NCBI RefSeq assembly: GCF_002043005.1 | Contig: NZ_CP020330.1 | Span: 2,312,001 to 2,376,000 of the forward strand | DNA from: Martelella mediterranea DSM 17316 | GTDB lineage: Bacteria; Pseudomonadota; Alphaproteobacteria; Rhizobiales; Rhizobiaceae | DNA length: 64,000 nucleotides | Reading direction: 5' to 3' | In this document: one piece after another, positions 59,110 through 64,000 of the stretch | Numbering within the stretch: position 1 is the first letter of the stretch | How the letters are laid out: the number at the start of each line of letters is the position of its first letter | Program-made: the position numbers and the translations under genes | Notes under the pieces: generated by a model | Databases searched by the model: none | What the model was told of the DNA's origin: nothing | What the model saw: only the letters and a program-made list of their open reading frames with translations

Positions 59110-60507
59110 ATGGCTTCCGACAACAGCACCTCGAACAAGATGTGGGGCGGACGTTTCGCCTCCGGTCCCGATGCGATCATGGAGGAGATAAATGCCTCCA
59201 TCGATTTCGACAAGGCGCTCTATAACGAGGATATCGACGGCTCGATTGCGCACGCCACGATGCTTGCCGAAAAAGCCATCATTTCGAAAGAGGATGCCGG
59301 CTCAATTATCGAGGGTCTGACTACAATTCGCCGTGAGATCGAGGCGGGCGATTTCGCCTTCTCGCGCCAGCTCGAGGATATTCACATGAATATCGAGGCG
59401 CGGCTGCGCGAGCTGATCGGCCCCGCCGCCGGCCGCCTGCACACCGCCCGCTCGCGCAACGACCAGGTCGCGCTCGACTTTCGCCTGTGGGTGAAGAAGG
59501 AGCTGCAGCGCACGGAGGCGGCGCTCACTCGGCTGATCGGCGTGTTCTTGACGCGCGCGGAAGAGCATGCCGATACGGTGATGCCCGGCTTCACCCATCT
59601 GCAGACCGCCCAGCCCGTCACCTTCGGCCACCACTGCATGGCCTATGTCGAGATGTTCGGCCGCGACCGCGCCCGCGTGCGCCACGCGATCGAGCATCTG
59701 GACGAAAGCCCGATCGGGGCGGCAGCCCTTGCGGGCACCGGCTTTGCCATCGACCGGCACATGACGGCCGCCGCACTCGGCTTTTCCGGCGGGCCGACGC
59801 GCAATTCGATCGACACGGTGTCGGACCGCGATTTCGCGCTGGAGTTCCTGTCGCTCGCCTCGATCTGCGCCACGCATCTGTCGCGGCTGGCAGAGGAAAT
59901 CGTGATCTGGTCGACGCCGCAGTTCAATTTCGTGCGGCTTTCGGATAGTTTTTCCACCGGTTCCTCGATCATGCCGCAGAAGAAGAACCCGGATGCCGCG
60001 GAGCTTGTGCGCGCCAAGACCGGCCGCATCAACGGGTCACTGGTGGCGCTTCTGACGGTGATGAAGGGCCTGCCGCTCGCCTATTCCAAGGATATGCAGG
60101 AAGACAAGGAGCAGGTGTTCGACGCCGCCCGCAGCCTCGATCTCGCGGTCGCCGCGATGACCGGCATGGTCGGCGATCTCACCGTCAATATGGATGCCAT
60201 GAAGGCCGCCGCCGGCTCGGGCTTTTCCACCGCCACCGATCTGGCCGACTGGCTGGTGCGCGAGGCGGGCCTGCCGTTCCGCGACGCCCACCACGCGACG
60301 GGCGCCGCCGTGGCGCTGGCGGAAAAGAAGGGCTGCGATCTGGCGGAACTCTCGCTGGAAGAATTGCAGGGCATCAACCAGGCGATCACCGCGGGCATTT
60401 TCGACGTGCTGACCGTGGAGGCCTCCGTCGCCAGCCGCAAGAGCTTCGGCGGCACGGCCCCAGACGAGGTGAGGAAGCAGATCGCTTGGTGGCGCGAGCG
60501 GGTTTGA
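59110..60507 (+). CDS. argH: Argininosuccinate lyase
   Basis: ArgH splits argininosuccinate into arginine and fumarate, the last step of arginine synthesis. The 465-residue protein has the fumarase/aspartase superfamily signature [18 protein letters not shown] (about 282-299) with the catalytic Ser, [17 protein letters not shown], and [12 protein letters not shown]. The length is normal. It ends 21 bases before mosaic repeat copy C. Confidence 0.97.
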   Translation: MASDNSTSNKMWGGRFASGPDAIMEEINASIDFDKALYNEDIDGSIAHATMLAEKAIISKEDAGSIIEGLTTIRREIEAGDFAFSRQLEDIHMNIEARLRELIGPAAGRLHTARSRNDQVALDFRLWVKKELQRTEAALTRLIGVFLTRAEEHADTVMPGFTHLQTAQPVTFGHHCMAYVEMFGRDRARVRHAIEHLDESPIGAAALAGTGFAIDRHMTAAALGFSGGPTRNSIDTVSDRDFALEFLSLASICATHLSRLAEEIVIWSTPQFNFVRLSDSFSTGSSIMPQKKNPDAAELVRAKTGRINGSLVALLTVMKGLPLAYSKDMQEDKEQVFDAARSLDLAVAAMTGMVGDLTVNMDAMKAAAGSGFSTATDLADWLVREAGLPFRDAHHATGAAVALAEKKGCDLAELSLEELQGINQAITAGIFDVLTVEASVASRKSFGGTAPDEVRKQIAWWRERV

Positions 60508-60527
60508 GGCAGGCCGCATAGCCCCCA

Positions 60528-61746
<1,219 letters not shown>

Positions 61747-61763
61747 CCAGAAAGACAGTCGCT

Positions 61764-61812
61764 CACTCCCCCTTTCGGGGGTATCTCTCCCGCAAGCGGG
61801 AGAGAATATAGG
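61764..61812. repeat. Right part of mosaic repeat copy C
   Basis: CACTCCCCCTTTCGGGGGTATC and CTCTCCCGCAAGCGGGAGAGAATAT resume the repeat exactly where copy A continues after 21597. Confidence 0.88.
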
Positions 61813-61991
61813 GAGCGAGCTTCGACTGCTTTATGCTCAGAAGCGTTCGCCCGCGCGGGTTTGACACGGTGCCGTGGGCCGCGACTTTCTTTCAGTCGCG
61901 CAATTTGGGGTGCACAAAGCGGTTCTGATCGGTTATCAGAATGGCCAGGGCGTTTGCGTTTGCGGGGCCCGTATCCGGTTCGGGGCTCTTG

Positions 61992-62252
61992 ATGAAGACG
62001 ATCACGATTGCAGTTGTTGCGCTGATGGCGCTTTCCCTTAGCTCCTGCGGACGACGCGGGCCGCTGGAAGTGCCGCCGCCCACGCCCGAACAGCAGGCGC
62101 GCGCCGCGAAGACGCAATCCGAACCGACCATCCGGCTTGCCCCCAATGACAAACCGATCGTGTTCGACGGCTCGGGCGACGATGTCATCAATGCCGGGCC
62201 GGATGCCGCCGTCGACGGCGAGCCCTTCCTTCTCGATCCACTGCTTAACTGA
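61992..62252 (+). CDS. LptM/YifL-type small lipoprotein
   Basis: The 86-residue protein has a lipoprotein signal (hydrophobic residues about 5-17, lipobox LSSC with Cys19) followed by GRRGPLEVPPP, the LptM signature. LptM stabilises the LptDE lipopolysaccharide translocon in E. coli. It lies 12 bases before lysA, the usual neighbour of this lipoprotein gene. The ATG at 61992 is chosen because the signal starts there. Confidence 0.88.
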   Translation: MKTITIAVVALMALSLSSCGRRGPLEVPPPTPEQQARAAKTQSEPTIRLAPNDKPIVFDGSGDDVINAGPDAAVDGEPFLLDPLLN

Positions 62253-62264
62253 CGCAGGCCAGAC

Positions 62265-63527
62265 GTGAACCATTTCGAATATCGCGACGGCGTTCTCCAT
62301 GCCGAGGGCGTTTCCATTCCGGCGATCGCGGCGGCCGTCGGCACGCCGTTCTATTGCTATTCCACCGCCACCTTCACGCGCCATTACAAGGTCTTCGCCG
62401 AAGCCTTCGCGGGCACCGATGCGCTGGTCTGCTACGCGGTCAAGGCCAATTCCAACCAGGCCGTGCTGAAGACGCTCGCAAACCTCGGCGCCGGCATGGA
62501 CGTGGTGTCGGAAGGCGAATTGCGCCGTGCGCTCGCCGCCGGGGTTCCGGCCGAAAAGATCGTGTTTTCCGGCGTCGGCAAGACCGTGCGCGAGATCGAT
62601 TTCGCGCTCGATGCCGGCATCTACTGCTTCAATGTCGAATCCGAGCCTGAACTGGAGGTGCTGAACGCGCGCGCCATGGCAAAGGGCGTTGTCGCCCCGG
62701 TCTCCTTCCGCATCAATCCGGATGTGGATGCGAAGACCCATGCGAAGATCTCCACCGGCAAGAAGGAAAACAAGTTCGGCATCGCGTTTTCGCGCGCCCA
62801 TGATGTCTATGCCCATGCGGCGAGCCTGAAGGGCATTCGCGTGACCGGCATCGACATGCATATCGGCAGCCAGATCACCGAGCTTTCGCCGTTCCGCGAT
62901 GCCTTTCGGCTGATGCGCGAGCTGGTCACGGAGCTGCGCACGGCCGGCCACGAAATCGACCATGTCGATGTCGGCGGCGGGCTCGGCATTCCCTATCAGT
63001 TCGACAACAACCCGCCGCCGGAGCCGCTCGCCTATGCCAGCGTCATCCGCGAGGAACTGGCGGGGCTCGACTGCCGGATCGTGGCCGAGCCGGGGCGGAT
63101 GATCGCGGGCAATGCCGGCATCTTCGTCACCGAGGTTCTGTATGTGAAGGACGCCGAGGCGAAGAGCTTCGTCATCGTCGACGGGGCGATGAACGATCTG
63201 ATCCGCCCGACGCTCTATGACGCCTGGCACGATATCCGCCCGGTGGTGCTGAAGCCCGGGGCGGAGCGGATGACCGCCGATGTCGTCGGCCCGGTCTGCG
63301 AGACCGGCGATTACCTGGCGCTGTCGCGCGAGATGCCGCGCCCCGAACCCGGCGATCTGTTCGCGGTGATGACGGCGGGCGCCTATGGCGCGGTCCAGGC
63401 CGGCACCTACAATACCCGCCTTCTGGTGCCGGAAGTGCTGGTTGATGGCGACCGCTTTCACGTGGTGCGTCCGCGCGGCAGCTATGACGAACTGATCGGC
63501 CTCGACTCGCTGCCGGACTGGCTTTAG
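62265..63527 (+). CDS. lysA: Diaminopimelate decarboxylase
   Basis: LysA decarboxylates meso-diaminopimelate to lysine. The 420-residue protein is a fold-type III PLP enzyme: the PLP Lys in VCYAVKANSNQ (about 59-69), HIGSQITELSPF, the DVGGGLGIPY phosphate loop, and GPVCETGD near the C-terminus (catalytic Cys from the partner subunit). The start is a GTG at 62265. It is probably cotranscribed with the lipoprotein gene. Confidence 0.96.
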   Translation: MNHFEYRDGVLHAEGVSIPAIAAAVGTPFYCYSTATFTRHYKVFAEAFAGTDALVCYAVKANSNQAVLKTLANLGAGMDVVSEGELRRALAAGVPAEKIVFSGVGKTVREIDFALDAGIYCFNVESEPELEVLNARAMAKGVVAPVSFRINPDVDAKTHAKISTGKKENKFGIAFSRAHDVYAHAASLKGIRVTGIDMHIGSQITELSPFRDAFRLMRELVTELRTAGHEIDHVDVGGGLGIPYQFDNNPPPEPLAYASVIREELAGLDCRIVAEPGRMIAGNAGIFVTEVLYVKDAEAKSFVIVDGAMNDLIRPTLYDAWHDIRPVVLKPGAERMTADVVGPVCETGDYLALSREMPRPEPGDLFAVMTAGAYGAVQAGTYNTRLLVPEVLVDGDRFHVVRPRGSYDELIGLDSLPDWL

Positions 63528-63629
63528 GCCGGTCGCGGGAATGTGAACCGGGAATTTGCCGGCCTCACCTCGCTATCGACACAAAGCGTGCTATTCTGAG
63601 GCCATCACGCCGCGCGACAACAGGGGCTC

Positions 63630-64000
63630 ATGACCGGGCAGAATCACACTGCGGGAAAACCCAAAGACGCTGTCGATGACGCGCTGACGCGCCGCATCCG
63701 CCGCAAGCGCGCGCTCACGCGTTTCAATCTCTTCGTTGAGTCTCTTGCGCCCCGGCTGTTGTGGCCGGCAGCGGTCGTGGCGCTTTATGTCGCGCTGTCC
63801 TGGCTCGGCGTGTTCCTGCTGCTGCCGTTTGCCGTCAGGATCGCGCTGCTGTTCTTCCTCGTCGCCGGTTTCGTCGTCAGCCTGTGGCCTCTGCGTCATC
63901 TGCGCATTCCCTCGGCCCACGCCGCCGAGCGGCGGCTGGAGGCGCATAACGCGCTTGCCCATCAGGCGATTTCGGTGCGCCTCGACCGGCCGGCGCGGCA
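63630..64000 (+). CDS. TIGR02302-type (DUF4175) membrane protein, N-terminal part cut by window edge
   Basis: About 123 residues are visible from the ATG at 63630, preceded by CAGGGG. A polar start with a basic stretch (RRIRRKRALTRFNLF) is followed by two membrane segments (about 44-65 and 70-88). RIPSAHAAERRLEAHNALAHQ matches the rhizobial TIGR02302 family, large proteins found after lysA, of unknown role. The rest lies outside the window. Confidence 0.82.
   Translation, partial: MTGQNHTAGKPKDAVDDALTRRIRRKRALTRFNLFVESLAPRLLWPAAVVALYVALSWLGVFLLLPFAVRIALLFFLVAGFVVSLWPLRHLRIPSAHAAERRLEAHNALAHQAISVRLDRPAR

Overview
The window looks like a chromosomal segment of a high-GC alphaproteobacterium of the Rhizobiales, most likely Rhizobiaceae or a close relative. 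This is inferred from gene content and order: an iolR-iolC-iolD-iolE-iolB inositol operon with the IolC-DUF2090 fusion, the PA0069-type radical SAM gene, ku-ligD, DUF1127 small proteins, and promoter motifs of the EcfG and CtrA type. No species can be named from sequence alone. Most of the window is ordinary core genome, densely packed, with many ATGA overlaps.

Layout. 1-7.0 kb: myo-inositol catabolism. A partial divergent dehydrogenase gene and an RpiR-type regulator flank a GGAA-N6-TTCC operator, followed by iolC, iolD, iolE and iolB. 7.2-16.5 kb: tRNA-Pro(CGG), rnhB, a radical SAM gene, a small glycosyltransferase, a minus-strand prenyl synthase-TPR-ispE-moaB run, then a tRNA-type methyltransferase and an S49 peptidase. 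16.9-26.6 kb: a PutP-type symporter, then glyQ and glyS separated by lemA, an EPSP-synthase gene, a DUF2207 gene and an exported protein. 26.7-27.9 kb: an ISAs1-family element with a 10-bp target duplication. 28.2-45.8 kb: DUF6101, ubiA, cfa, tex, purD, ftsK (with a CtrA site), lolA, an exonuclease III gene, a ceramidase-like gene, yacG-maf-infA, UPF0262-hisD, DUF2948 and murA. 45.9-47.5 kb: tRNA-Thr(GGT), two DUF1127 genes each followed by hairpins with CCTCC-rich (anti-Shine-Dalgarno) loops, and a cold-shock gene. 47.7-51.5 kb: a choloylglycine-hydrolase-type enzyme, a universal stress protein and a SulP transporter. 51.7-58.4 kb: ku and ligD behind a perfect EcfG-type promoter, then an AT-richer accessory insert with a small ORF and a large HD-plus-Hsp90-like-ATPase protein. 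58.4-64 kb: tlpA, argH, an IS110-family element, an LptM-like lipoprotein, lysA and the start of a TIGR02302-type gene.

Three things stand out. (1) The IS110 element sits inside a palindromic mosaic repeat whose uninterrupted copy lies elsewhere in the window, so its ends can be set to within a couple of bases. Its 180-bp left end folds into two loops that match the target and the donor junction in the way known for bridge RNAs. (2) The DUF1127 genes are followed by hairpins resembling the alphaproteobacterial CCUCCUCCC ('cuckoo') small RNAs, and the two genes share an upstream motif block with identical spacing to a TATATC box. (3) The AT-richer HD/Hsp90-ATPase insert beside the DNA end-joining genes is a candidate for an uncharacterised, possibly defensive, system.
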